In this document: positions 8,749-17,226 of the stretch, one piece after another
Layout: each line of letters opens with the position of its first letter
Position numbering within the stretch: the stretch's first letter is position 1
Origin: Natranaeroarchaeum aerophilus
Lineage (GTDB): Archaea > Halobacteriota > Halobacteria > Halobacteriales > Natronoarchaeaceae
Direction of reading: 5' to 3'
Length of the DNA stretch: 36,363 nt
Assembly (NCBI RefSeq): GCF_023638055.1
Contig: NZ_JAKRVY010000014.1
Coordinates: 1-36,363, forward strand
Position numbers and translations under genes: made by a program
The notes under the pieces: generated by a model
Told to the model about the DNA's origin: nothing
What the model saw: the letters and a program-made list of their open reading frames with translations, nothing else
The model's database searches: none

Positions 8749-10043
8749 CGTACCTTTTTGTTGGGGCAGGACAGGCAGGAGGTGCGATCGTCGACGCTAT
8801 CTTCGAGTACACGGACGATTCAATGTTGGGGCTGTTCGAGTCGACTGATATCTCGACGTTGGGTCGACCGCTGGTGTTCAACTCGACAATGCGAGATCTG
8901 CAGAACCTGTCAAACGTGCCTGCAGAAGACCAGTACGGCGTAGCTGAGCAACATGGGTTGATTCAGGGGACTGAGCCGGGGTTCGAGGAGATGGTGACGG
9001 GAGGATTTGGCCGGAATCCGGCGGACGCGGACGAAGTGATGGACGAGCACACCGCGGAACTGCAGTCGATTCTCGACGAGCGGTTCGGCAGTGGCGGCTT
9101 CGATCTGGACATCGAGGAGAATGAAGACTCCGAAGCGTCAAATCCCGATCCCAGAAGCTCCGATGCCATTCAGTTCGCTTTCCTGTTTCTCGGCCTGGGC
9201 GGCGGTACTGGCTGTGGGATCGGTCCCCATCTCGCGCGCGAAATAAAACAGTTCACCGACGGTGACACCAAAATCGTCGCAGTCGCCGTCCTGCCGAACA
9301 CCCGATCCACCGAGGAAAGCGATGAGGAGAACGGAACGAACGCGGGTCGTCAGGCGTGGAACGCGCGGTACGGCCTGAACAGACTCGAAGAGGAAGTCGA
9401 TGGTATCGTGCTCGTCGATAATCAGCGGATTTCCTATCTCGACTCGGCAGGTGGTGAGTTCGGGGAGTACAACGAGTACGTCGCTGCGGCGGTCCACGAT
9501 CTCGTCGCCGGGCCGATGCTAAGCAGCGTCGACGCGAGCGATGTCGACGGAGTAGACACGCCGGATATCGACGTTCGGGATATCATGACCTCGCTGTCGT
9601 TCGGCGTCGGTAGTGGGGAGTCAACACCTGGGTATGGAGCGATTGGACGTTCCGTAACGATGACAAAGTCGTTAACCGGTTATCTACTTCCGTTCGTCGG
9701 AAACCGCGATATCGATAGTGCTGCCCTCTCCCGACTCTCGGCATCGAAGCAGACACTTGCGAGAGCGGATGTCGGGGACGCACAGAAAGCGATATCGTTG
9801 ATCCGAGCGCCTGGCGCGAACCTCAGCGCCGGGCCGAATAGTGTCGAGACTGGAACGGTCAAGGAGTACCTCGAACGTAGCTGTCAGCTCAACGAGGTGA
9901 ATCTGGGCGTCGCACTGAGTGATCGGAACCTCGCCTCCGTAACGACACTGCTGACCTATCGCCGGGAGGACCTTGACCGGCTCGACGAGATAGAACAGGC
10001 GGCCGAGGCCTACGAGGAGGAGACGGAGGAGCTGCTTACATGA
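8745..10043 (+). CDS. tubulin/FtsZ-superfamily GTPase (TubA-like 2)
   Basis: 432 residues, the most canonical of the three tubulin-like proteins here. The T1 loop is GAGQAGGAIVDA at residues 7-18, directly at the N-terminus. The T3-like loop is FNSTMRDL. The T4 signature LGLGGGTGCGIGPH (about 150-163) is a full GGGTG match. The H7-like segment is DGIVLVDNQRI (about 219), and the T7-like loop DIDVRDIM begins at residue 274 with the expected D-x-x-D spacing. An acidic stretch (EENEDSEAS) precedes T4, and the end is a Glu-rich helix without an FtsZ C-terminal peptide. Predicted cytosolic GTPase able to polymerise. It is the first gene of an eight-gene operon, and its stop overlaps the next start by 4 nt (ATGA). 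It is not the cell-division FtsZ1/FtsZ2 or CetZ type, judging by its poor match outside the loops. Confidence 0.88.
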   Translation: MTYLFVGAGQAGGAIVDAIFEYTDDSMLGLFESTDISTLGRPLVFNSTMRDLQNLSNVPAEDQYGVAEQHGLIQGTEPGFEEMVTGGFGRNPADADEVMDEHTAELQSILDERFGSGGFDLDIEENEDSEASNPDPRSSDAIQFAFLFLGLGGGTGCGIGPHLAREIKQFTDGDTKIVAVAVLPNTRSTEESDEENGTNAGRQAWNARYGLNRLEEEVDGIVLVDNQRISYLDSAGGEFGEYNEYVAAAVHDLVAGPMLSSVDASDVDGVDTPDIDVRDIMTSLSFGVGSGESTPGYGAIGRSVTMTKSLTGYLLPFVGNRDIDSAALSRLSASKQTLARADVGDAQKAISLIRAPGANLSAGPNSVETGTVKEYLERSCQLNEVNLGVALSDRNLASVTTLLTYRREDLDRLDEIEQAAEAYEEETEELLT

Positions 10044-10306
10044 GAAGGTGGTGGCCACGGTCGATCGTCGCAGGCGCAGTATTGCTATGTGCCAGTATTG
10101 CTATCGCAAGCGCTAACAGCGACGTGTCACCGATCGAGACGGCGATCGAAGCGACGAACGTGACGATCGCGGCGCGGGCGCTTGCGGACCAGATCGTCAT
10201 CATAGCCGTTGGCGGGTTGCTTCTTGGCGCTGGTGTCGGCGTCGTGGCCGCTGCCGGTCTCACGTACTGGTACAAAAACAGACAGATACAGGGGCGATTA
10301 CAATGA
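10040..10306 (+). CDS. small two-segment membrane protein
   Basis: 88 residues. An N-terminal hydrophobic segment (IVAGAVLLCASIAIASA) may be a signal peptide or anchor. A short polar stretch of about 30 residues lies outside, followed by a second membrane helix (IVIIAVGGLLLGAGVGVVAAAGL) and a basic tail (YWYKNRQIQGR) that places the C-terminus inside. It overlaps the preceding tubulin-like gene and the following gene by 4 nt each (ATGA), so translation is probably coupled. No family recognised. Size and position suggest a membrane adaptor or subunit for the adjacent tubulin-like protein, which is inference. Confidence 0.75.
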   Translation: MRRWWPRSIVAGAVLLCASIAIASANSDVSPIETAIEATNVTIAARALADQIVIIAVGGLLLGAGVGVVAAAGLTYWYKNRQIQGRLQ

Positions 10307-11061
10307 CTCGATACCGGCGCGTTCTCGGGCTTGTTATTCTACTGGCGGTCGGAGCGGTGGCGACTGGCGGCGTGGCCGTTGCCGAGGAGTCCGACAACAA
10401 CGGAGCGGAGTCGATCGACCTCGAAGAGATCGGTCTCGACAGCATTGAAACCCTGATCGAGAACGACGAGGAACTCGAAGCACACGTGCGAGAGTATGCG
10501 ACCGCAAGGGCGGAGTTTTACGATGAAGTCGATGAACTGAACGAGACGACTGACCGGATCGATGACGGTGGCGGCGATCTGGATGAGGCAGGCACGACGC
10601 TGGAACGGCTCGAAGACCGACACGAGAACATGACTACACAGGAAACGGAGATCATCGAGTATCTAACCGAGACGACACACGGAGGGAACGGTACCGGGAC
10701 CTTCGGGGCAGTAGCAACGATCAACGACGAACGAACCGACCGGTCCGAGATGCTGTCCGAGTCAACGGATGCGTACGTAGCAGCCGTCGAAGGAAGCGGC
10801 GATGAACCGCGGTCGACGGTTCGACTGACACTGTTCGGGTCCCTGCTGGGCGGACTCGTCGTCGGCCTCGTCGCAGGCGCTGCGGTCCCGATCGTCGCCG
10901 CGAAACGAGTATCCGAGAAAATGAAACTTAGCCGGAACGTAAACTACGACCGGAAAGTCGCGCTCCTCCCGATTCTGCTCGGTGTGGCGGTTGCGATTGC
11001 AGGTGCCGTCGTTCTCGTCGTCCTCGTTGGCGGCGCGGAGCTTCTGGAGGTGGTACGATGA
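10303..11061 (+). CDS. signal-peptide protein with coiled-coil ectodomain and two C-terminal membrane helices
   Basis: 252 residues. The N-terminus is a typical signal peptide (RRVLGLVILLAVGAVATGGVAVA, cleavage near residue 27). About 150 acidic residues with heptad-like spacing follow (ELNETTDRIDDGGGDLDEAG, LERLEDRHENM), with several N-x-T/S sequons, predicted to lie outside the cell. Two membrane helices come last, about residues 167-192 and 206-230 (LLGGLVVGLVAGAAVPIVAA; LLPILLGVAVAIAGAVVLVVLV), joined by a short basic loop (KRVSEKMKLSRNVNYDRK) on the cytoplasmic side. Coupled to both neighbours by 4-nt overlaps. Family not recognised. The layout suits an envelope subunit that transmits between outside and the cytoplasmic tubulin-like proteins. 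Confidence 0.75.
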   Translation: MTRYRRVLGLVILLAVGAVATGGVAVAEESDNNGAESIDLEEIGLDSIETLIENDEELEAHVREYATARAEFYDEVDELNETTDRIDDGGGDLDEAGTTLERLEDRHENMTTQETEIIEYLTETTHGGNGTGTFGAVATINDERTDRSEMLSESTDAYVAAVEGSGDEPRSTVRLTLFGSLLGGLVVGLVAGAAVPIVAAKRVSEKMKLSRNVNYDRKVALLPILLGVAVAIAGAVVLVVLVGGAELLEVVR

Positions 11062-13142
11062 ACCCGAACGTCAAAACTGCGCTCGGTATCGGTTTGCTCG
11101 TCGTGCTCGCGGCAGTGGCCGGAGCAGGCGTGTTCGTCTGGCGCGGCTCCCAGGCAGCAACCTGGTTCGTCATCATCGGGATCCCGGCGACGGTCGTCAC
11201 GGCGATCACGCTGTACGTTCGGGGCGTCGTCGCACGGAGCGGGACGAGCGAGCAGCAGTTCGTGGAGACGCGCGCACGCTCGACGGCCGAAGAGTTTCAG
11301 GAAGCCGTTCGGCAGGTCAACGATCTTCAGGACGCCTATCCGAAGTGGACGCCGGGCATCGACGCGCGCCTGCAGTCGATCGAGGGTGACTTTCGGGGGC
11401 AGTCAGTCACGTTTGATCTCGAAACCGGCGCGTTCGATCTCGGTAGCGGCGTCAAAAACTCGGAGCTACAGGAGTTCGAGCGGCTCTCGAACGAGATTGA
11501 CGACATCGAGGCGACGATCAAGTCGGCGTTCCGCGAGTTCGCTGAGGAGGAACTGACGACGATCGAGGACGCGCTCAAACGGCTCGAAGACGTCGGAGTC
11601 ATTCAGATCGACCGACTGTACTCCCTCGAGGAGGACGAGTCGGTACCGGAGTATCAGGACACGCTCGAGCTTGCCAGAACCGAAGCGACCGAGACGGTCG
11701 AGACGGCGATCGAAACTGTCCGCGAGATGGGTCGTGGCGACGAACGTCCCAACAGCGTCGACACGGTCGACAGGGATTTGGAAGACGCTGCCGCGGCGCT
11801 CGAAGACGACGAGTTCGGTCGGGCGGTCGAATCGGTTCTGGATGCGCGGGATCGGCTTCGAGACGAGTTCTCCGGGTCCTTCGAGGAAGAGCGGGACGCT
11901 GTGCTGGATCTGGTTGATGCCGTGCGACGGGCCAATATCGACGGGCACGTCGATGCGGAGTACGTTGACGAGGTCGACCGCGTCGAGTCGGCGATCGAGG
12001 GGCTCGATTCCGCGCTCGATCTCGCGGAGTTGAGCAGGCCGCGGTCGGAGTTACGGCGGACCTGCGTTGACATTGTTGCATCGATGGAGCGGGATCTCGA
12101 ACGGGACGTACGGACGCTCAGGGACGCGGAGCTTCCCTCCGGCTATTACACTGAGCCAGCAGTCGTAGACGAGCGGTTCGTGGACAAACTCGACGATATC
12201 GACGATCTCGACCGGTTCTCTGAGGAATGGGTCGACGCCGCGACGCGGCTGCGGGACGCTCTGGATACGGCGAGTACGAAAGCTGCGGTCGTCGATGCAT
12301 ACGACGACGTCGTCGGAACGATCGAGGACAAACTCGACCAGCACGGTGAAGTAACGGGTGACGATCTCCCGATGCGACACGCCGATCAGTTCCTCGGGCT
12401 CTACTTCCGCCGGAACAGCGACGTCGAGTTCGATCCGGACGTCCCCGTTCTCAAACGCGGCGATGTGGAGACGTACGAGCTAGGTGTCGATATCGCGTAC
12501 GAACGGGGCGGCGAAACGCGGAGGGCGACGATCGAAGTGACGGGCGGCGGCTACAGCAAGACGGCCACGGTCGAAACGCGTGTCGCCGGATCGACGACGT
12601 TCGAGGAGGTTCCGGCGGGGACACACACCATCTCGGCAGAGCCGGGAGACGGGGCGTTCGCCGTCGTCAAGCGAGAGGTTGCTGTTGACCGGGATACGAG
12701 CATCGAGATCGAGTTTACGGAGCAGAGCCTTCGAGATCAGGTCTGTTCGGACGTCGACGCAGATATGGAGGAACTCGTTCCGGAGATGGAGTCGCGTCTG
12801 GAATCGATCTTCAGGGAAGAGGGCTACGTCTCGACGGAGATGGGGCTTCCGGTCCGTGACTCCCACGCACCGTGTTTGCTTGCGGTCTGGGGGGAGCACT
12901 CGGGATACGATCTCTGTCGGGATGGTGATGAGATCGTCGTATACGATCGGGGTGAGCTCGAACGGGAGCTAACCAACGTTCTGAGATACAACGTCGAGCC
13001 GGGCGACCAGCTTCGGTTCGACGAGCTCGAACAGAACTTCCTTTCAGCGCCGGTACCGACGACAGTGGTTCGAGATGTAGTTGTAGAGATCGACAGTGAG
13101 TACGACGTAACGACGACGAAAACGGCAATCGAGGTCAACTAA
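11058..13142 (+). CDS. membrane-anchored coiled-coil protein with beta-sandwich and C-terminal domain
   Basis: 694 residues. Two membrane helices lie at about 7-28 and 33-55 (LGIGLLVVLAAVAGAGVFVW; FVIIGIPATVVTAITLYV). Both ends should be on the same side, and the following Arg-rich stretch suggests the cytoplasm. Residues ~65-440 are charged helix with repeated RLEDVG/LEDDEF-type elements, predicted as extended coiled coil. Residues ~455-560 look like a carboxypeptidase-regulatory or PEGA-like beta-sandwich (EVPAGTHTISAEPGDGAFAVVKREV). The last ~130 residues are an alpha/beta domain with four Cys-free strands (LAVWGEHSGYDLCRDGDEIVVYDRGE). It overlaps the upstream gene by 4 nt and ends 1 bp before the third tubulin-like gene. 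Domain order resembles a spacer or scaffold between membrane and cytoskeleton. No enzyme motif. Confidence 0.78.
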   Translation: MNPNVKTALGIGLLVVLAAVAGAGVFVWRGSQAATWFVIIGIPATVVTAITLYVRGVVARSGTSEQQFVETRARSTAEEFQEAVRQVNDLQDAYPKWTPGIDARLQSIEGDFRGQSVTFDLETGAFDLGSGVKNSELQEFERLSNEIDDIEATIKSAFREFAEEELTTIEDALKRLEDVGVIQIDRLYSLEEDESVPEYQDTLELARTEATETVETAIETVREMGRGDERPNSVDTVDRDLEDAAAALEDDEFGRAVESVLDARDRLRDEFSGSFEEERDAVLDLVDAVRRANIDGHVDAEYVDEVDRVESAIEGLDSALDLAELSRPRSELRRTCVDIVASMERDLERDVRTLRDAELPSGYYTEPAVVDERFVDKLDDIDDLDRFSEEWVDAATRLRDALDTASTKAAVVDAYDDVVGTIEDKLDQHGEVTGDDLPMRHADQFLGLYFRRNSDVEFDPDVPVLKRGDVETYELGVDIAYERGGETRRATIEVTGGGYSKTATVETRVAGSTTFEEVPAGTHTISAEPGDGAFAVVKREVAVDRDTSIEIEFTEQSLRDQVCSDVDADMEELVPEMESRLESIFREEGYVSTEMGLPVRDSHAPCLLAVWGEHSGYDLCRDGDEIVVYDRGELERELTNVLRYNVEPGDQLRFDELEQNFLSAPVPTTVVRDVVVEIDSEYDVTTTKTAIEVN

Positions 13143-13143
13143 C

Positions 13144-14373
13144 ATGGCACAAAGTGACACGTTTACGAGATGGAGCGTCATCGCATCCGGCGAGGGGGGC
13201 GGTCGGATTGCATCACAGTTTTTCGACCGAACGGAGAACCCCGGTATCGACGATCGGATCCTCGTGATGAACACGAACCGGGCCGACCTCCGGAACACGA
13301 TCGATCGGCTGAGCGATCAGATTCAGTCGGAGCAGAACGAAAACGAGATGATGGAATCGCACGCGTTGGAGTTTGGCTCTCAGCAGGGGGCCGGGAACTT
13401 CTTCCCTAACGGGGAGGCCTGCGCACGCGAGGACCTCGACCGTATCGTCAACCGGATCAAAGATCTCAGCACGGCGGACGCGTTCATGCACGTCGCTACG
13501 CTGGGTGGTGGGACCGGAAACGGCTCGATTCCGTATGCGATCGACCAGTTCAAGCGTGGCCTCGACGATCTCGACGACGAGGGGGCTGCAGAGGAGTGGA
13601 TGGATAGCGTCATCCACACCGCCTTCGGTGTATGGCCCTACTACTACGAGAACCCCCAGCGACATTTCAACGCGGTCTGTGGTCTCTCACGACTACTCCG
13701 CACCGAGGACGATCAACAGAACGCCGATATGGTATTGCTGGCGGCCAACTCCCACCTCGACCAGGAAGAAAACGGCGGGAGCCGTCACTACGACTCGATC
13801 AACGATGCGATCATCACGGCGATCGATCTGATGATCGGTGCGGGTCGCGAGACACGCAGTGTTATCGACGTGAAAGATTACGTGACCATCCCCTCACAGA
13901 TGGACGCGTACCACTTCACGCCCGCAGTCGCGACGGAGCTCAACGGCGACGTTTACGAGCTGGAGTATATGCTCGACCAGGCGGCCGAGAACACCTATGT
14001 GCCGATGGACATCGGAACCACCTCGGCGGCGTATGCGATCGTCCGGGCCCCAGAGGCGATGATCGAGGAAGACGTCATCAGCGAGCCCGATGTCTACGGC
14101 GCGTTCCGGGACTGGACCGGGAAACACGGCATTAACGTCGCAGGGCAGGCGAGCCTGACGCCAAAGCGCGGACGCGGCAGCGATGTCGACGTTCTCCTGT
14201 TACTGGGTGGGTTCGATCTAAATCCCCTGCTTGACCACTCATGGGACGAGTTCGAGATGCTTGGAGATAGCCTCGCTGGCCAGAGCCGCGGCGACAGCGC
14301 GGACCTCAGCAAAGCCGAGCTCGGCCGTCTTGTCGAGAATCTCGAAGCGTACGTCGAACAAAACGCAGGATGA
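13144..14373 (+). CDS. tubulin/FtsZ-superfamily GTPase (TubA-like 3)
   Basis: 409 residues, third tubulin-like paralogue. T1 is GEGGGRIASQFF (about residue 16). T3 is MNTNRADL, close to the FtsZ NTDxxAL motif. The T4 signature TLGGGTGNGSIP (about 119-130) is intact. The T7-like loop SVIDVKDYV (about 239) parallels IDVRDIM of the second paralogue. The H7 position reads ADMVLLAANSHL and has lost the usual D-N-x-R. There is an insertion-like stretch with aromatic residues (VWPYYYENPQRHF) after T4. No membrane segment. The start is 1 bp after the preceding stop and the stop is 4 bp before the next start, well inside the operon. Sequence drift from paralogue 2 is large, so these are old duplicates that probably form different filaments or a mixed one rather than redundant copies. 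Confidence 0.86.
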   Translation: MAQSDTFTRWSVIASGEGGGRIASQFFDRTENPGIDDRILVMNTNRADLRNTIDRLSDQIQSEQNENEMMESHALEFGSQQGAGNFFPNGEACAREDLDRIVNRIKDLSTADAFMHVATLGGGTGNGSIPYAIDQFKRGLDDLDDEGAAEEWMDSVIHTAFGVWPYYYENPQRHFNAVCGLSRLLRTEDDQQNADMVLLAANSHLDQEENGGSRHYDSINDAIITAIDLMIGAGRETRSVIDVKDYVTIPSQMDAYHFTPAVATELNGDVYELEYMLDQAAENTYVPMDIGTTSAAYAIVRAPEAMIEEDVISEPDVYGAFRDWTGKHGINVAGQASLTPKRGRGSDVDVLLLLGGFDLNPLLDHSWDEFEMLGDSLAGQSRGDSADLSKAELGRLVENLEAYVEQNAG

Positions 14374-14377
14374 AACT

Positions 14378-17221
14378 ATGGCAGTACACAGATCCACAGA
14401 TAACGTAAAACGACTGACCATTGCCGTTGCAATCGTTGCAGCCGTCCTCAGTGGCGCGCTTGTTTCCAGTGTGGTCGCAACTGAAGACGGGATCGATCGT
14501 AACGGACATGATCTAGAAATCGATCTCTCGGATGTCGAGGATCCCGACGAAGTGACGGTTAACGTAACGGATCCCGACGTGGAGCTACAGTACACCGAGA
14601 GCGTCGAGGAGGCCGATGACGTCGTCTCAATTGACGTGTCCGATCCCGATTCCGGGACGATTGGCGACGCGGATCTGACAGCCGCAACAGTGAACGTCAC
14701 CGCCGAAGCCGAGGAGGGTACGGAGACTGTCGAGGAGGACGCGACCGTCGACCTCAGCTACGCGACGTTCGATGAGGATGTTCCAGTATGGATCGATGAC
14801 GATCAGGTCCGTGTCCCGCTTGACGGCGACGGTACTGCTGGCTTCGATGGGAACGCCACGGTCGGCGTCGCGCCGGCGGATGAAGACGTCGAGTTCGAGG
14901 AGATCAACGCGACTGTCCGGGACGATGGGACCCAGCTCTCCGTCGAGCACGCCGCACTCGTCGAAGCAGTCTCCGGAGCCGAATCGATCGAGCTCGACGT
15001 TCGATCGGACGGCGCGTCGATCGCCGCTGGGACGGTTACCCACGCTCCCGAACTCCGCTCGGTAAACGATGAACTCGTCGTCTGGCAGCCGCTTATAGAG
15101 GACGACGGTGAGTACACAGTTACCGAAAACGGCGAAGACGTCGAAGATGTCTCGTCGGAGCATGGAACGATTGCACTCAATTCACAGACGGTCGACGACG
15201 AGTTCGAGGTCGAGATTACGGAAGAAGAGGGCCTCGAGTTCTCGATCAGTGGCAGTGAGGCGGACCTGTCACCGCTTGCAGTCAACGCGACGCTTTCGGA
15301 CGACGGCGTGATGTTCGATCAGGGCCTCGCCGAACTCGATGTAAGTGCCGCTATCGCGGAGGGCGAGGAGACGAGACCCGTTACCGTGGGCGACGAAATC
15401 AACGAGGAGCGTGTGCTCGGTCTCGAGGACGCCGAGATCACGGCTGACGACGAGTTGCTGTTGTCGACGGATGCGGGTGTGCTCGCGGTATCGCTCGACC
15501 AGGAACAGACTGAGGAGTCAACTGAGTGGGGGAGCCACCTCCTGATGGGAGGACTTATTTTAGTGCCACTACTGTTCGGCGGGGTTCTCAGCGTGGCGGT
15601 GAGCCGGATCGCCCCGTCGCCGGATCTCTGGGACCTCATTCTGACTGGACTCCTGGCGCTTGGACTACTCACAATCGTCCAGAGTATCGCACTCATCCTG
15701 ACCGAAAACACCCTGCCACTGGAGCAGATACATGCGGTTGCGGCTTCCGGGGCTATCCTCGGTGTGATCGCTTCGATGGGAGGCTATCGATTGCTCGGCT
15801 CGGCTGGGGGAAGCGGCAGTACCGCCTTCACGGTGGACGTCAAAGTCACCGATGGCGAACGGAAGCTACAGGGCCGGACGGCGGTCGCATACGAGGAGGT
15901 GGGAGGTGACCGTAGCGGCAATCAGACGGTTCGAAACGGAACCGGGCAGGTGAAACTTCCCGACCGGGGGAAGTGGGATCTCACAGCCGCAAGCAAGACG
16001 AGTAGTGGGGTTCACCGCTCGGACTCCGTGACGGTGAACAAACGAAGTTCGGATGTCTCGTTCGTTATCACGCTTCCCACTCAGGTGACGGTGGTCGACA
16101 AGACCAGCGGGGAGCCGATAGCCGATGCAGTGGTACAGCGTGAGGACGGCTCAACGACGACTACCGGACGCGACGGTACGGTGACCCTCGACGCGCCTGA
16201 TGATGGCGCTAGCGAGCGCGTCGAAATCGATCACAAGAAGTACCGGACAGCCGAACAGACAGTGAAGTTCGGCAACCGTAGCGACCGGACTGTAGAGCTC
16301 GAACCGCGAACCGGACGCGTCCAGATCGTCTCACAGATAGACGGCGTCCCGACCGAGGGAATAGAACTACATGTGACGCCGGTACGGGGAGAGCAGTACC
16401 TCCGCGAGAGAACGGAAGAGGTTCAGACGACGACCGGACGCGACGGCGTGGCCACGTTGGATGATCTCCTTATCGGGGAGTATCGGGTTCGGGTCCCGAC
16501 CCCTAACGGCTCCTCCGACCGCTTCGAGGGGAGCGAAAAACGAGTGACTGTTCGGGACGGCCAGACCACGAAAGTCGAGGTGAACACCCGATTCACATGG
16601 ACGCTCTCGACCGATCAGCGGAGCCGGATCGATCGAATCAGACGCGACGTCGATGCCCTCTCCGATGACTCCCGCCGAGATACGACGATTCCACAGTACT
16701 ATGGCTCCATCGTCGAGTCGATGCTGGATGCCGTTGAGACACTCCCGTCTTCCGGCCATCAGTTCGTCGCTACGAGCGTGGATCCCGACACCGTCGCAGA
16801 TGCGACGCTCGATGCCGCCGACCGAACTGTCGAGGCGATCAATGATGCAATGACGACGAAACGGAACGTCGATCTCTTCGCCGCGTGTACCGATATGCCG
16901 AACCGCGAGATCACCTGGAGTGGAGAGTTCGAGATTGCCGAACTACTCGACAGGCTCGATTCGGAGCCAGCAGCGCAACGAAATGAGGTCAAGGAGCGCT
17001 ACGAAAGCGTTGCCGACCTGATCGAGAGTAGACGCGGTGGGGTTTCCGAGATCGGCCCGGCCAAGGAGATGCACCAGCGTGCCTGGGAGATGGTCAGAGA
17101 GACCAACCGGGGTGATGAGGCGATCGTGACGGCGTACACCGCCCTGCTCATGCTCGACGCAATCGAAGAACTGTTTGAGCACGATGCCCTTCATGAACGA
17201 CTTTCACGGACGGTGTTCTAA
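14378..17221 (+). CDS. large envelope protein: signal peptide, ectodomain, three membrane helices, cytoplasmic beta-sandwiches
   Basis: 947 residues. The signal peptide spans about 1-35 (LTIAVAIVAAVLSGALVSSVVA). An Asp/Glu- and Thr-rich beta-type ectodomain runs to about 380 with many N-x-T/S sequons. Three membrane helices follow at about 388-408, 418-440 and 452-472. The cytoplasmic side then has three immunoglobulin-like carboxypeptidase-regulatory/Cna-B-type domains (about 483-745); the second and third share the short element TTTGRDG. The last 200 residues are helical (about 745-947). The ATG at 14378 was taken because the longer frame overlaps the previous gene and lacks the signal peptide. 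The start is 4 bp after the tubulin-like gene, so it is in the same operon. It is a candidate transmembrane linker between filament and cell surface. Predicted topology (outside, three crossings, inside) is inference from hydrophobicity. Confidence 0.8.
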   Translation: MAVHRSTDNVKRLTIAVAIVAAVLSGALVSSVVATEDGIDRNGHDLEIDLSDVEDPDEVTVNVTDPDVELQYTESVEEADDVVSIDVSDPDSGTIGDADLTAATVNVTAEAEEGTETVEEDATVDLSYATFDEDVPVWIDDDQVRVPLDGDGTAGFDGNATVGVAPADEDVEFEEINATVRDDGTQLSVEHAALVEAVSGAESIELDVRSDGASIAAGTVTHAPELRSVNDELVVWQPLIEDDGEYTVTENGEDVEDVSSEHGTIALNSQTVDDEFEVEITEEEGLEFSISGSEADLSPLAVNATLSDDGVMFDQGLAELDVSAAIAEGEETRPVTVGDEINEERVLGLEDAEITADDELLLSTDAGVLAVSLDQEQTEESTEWGSHLLMGGLILVPLLFGGVLSVAVSRIAPSPDLWDLILTGLLALGLLTIVQSIALILTENTLPLEQIHAVAASGAILGVIASMGGYRLLGSAGGSGSTAFTVDVKVTDGERKLQGRTAVAYEEVGGDRSGNQTVRNGTGQVKLPDRGKWDLTAASKTSSGVHRSDSVTVNKRSSDVSFVITLPTQVTVVDKTSGEPIADAVVQREDGSTTTTGRDGTVTLDAPDDGASERVEIDHKKYRTAEQTVKFGNRSDRTVELEPRTGRVQIVSQIDGVPTEGIELHVTPVRGEQYLRERTEEVQTTTGRDGVATLDDLLIGEYRVRVPTPNGSSDRFEGSEKRVTVRDGQTTKVEVNTRFTWTLSTDQRSRIDRIRRDVDALSDDSRRDTTIPQYYGSIVESMLDAVETLPSSGHQFVATSVDPDTVADATLDAADRTVEAINDAMTTKRNVDLFAACTDMPNREITWSGEFEIAELLDRLDSEPAAQRNEVKERYESVADLIESRRGGVSEIGPAKEMHQRAWEMVRETNRGDEAIVTAYTALLMLDAIEELFEHDALHERLSRTVF

Positions 17222-17226
17222 CACTG

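Noticed and set aside
8745-14373. Tubulin-like genes as canonical FtsZ or CetZ
   Set aside because: Only the nucleotide loops match; the remaining sequence, the zinc finger or acidic insertions and the operon partners differ from dcw-type or CetZ genes.
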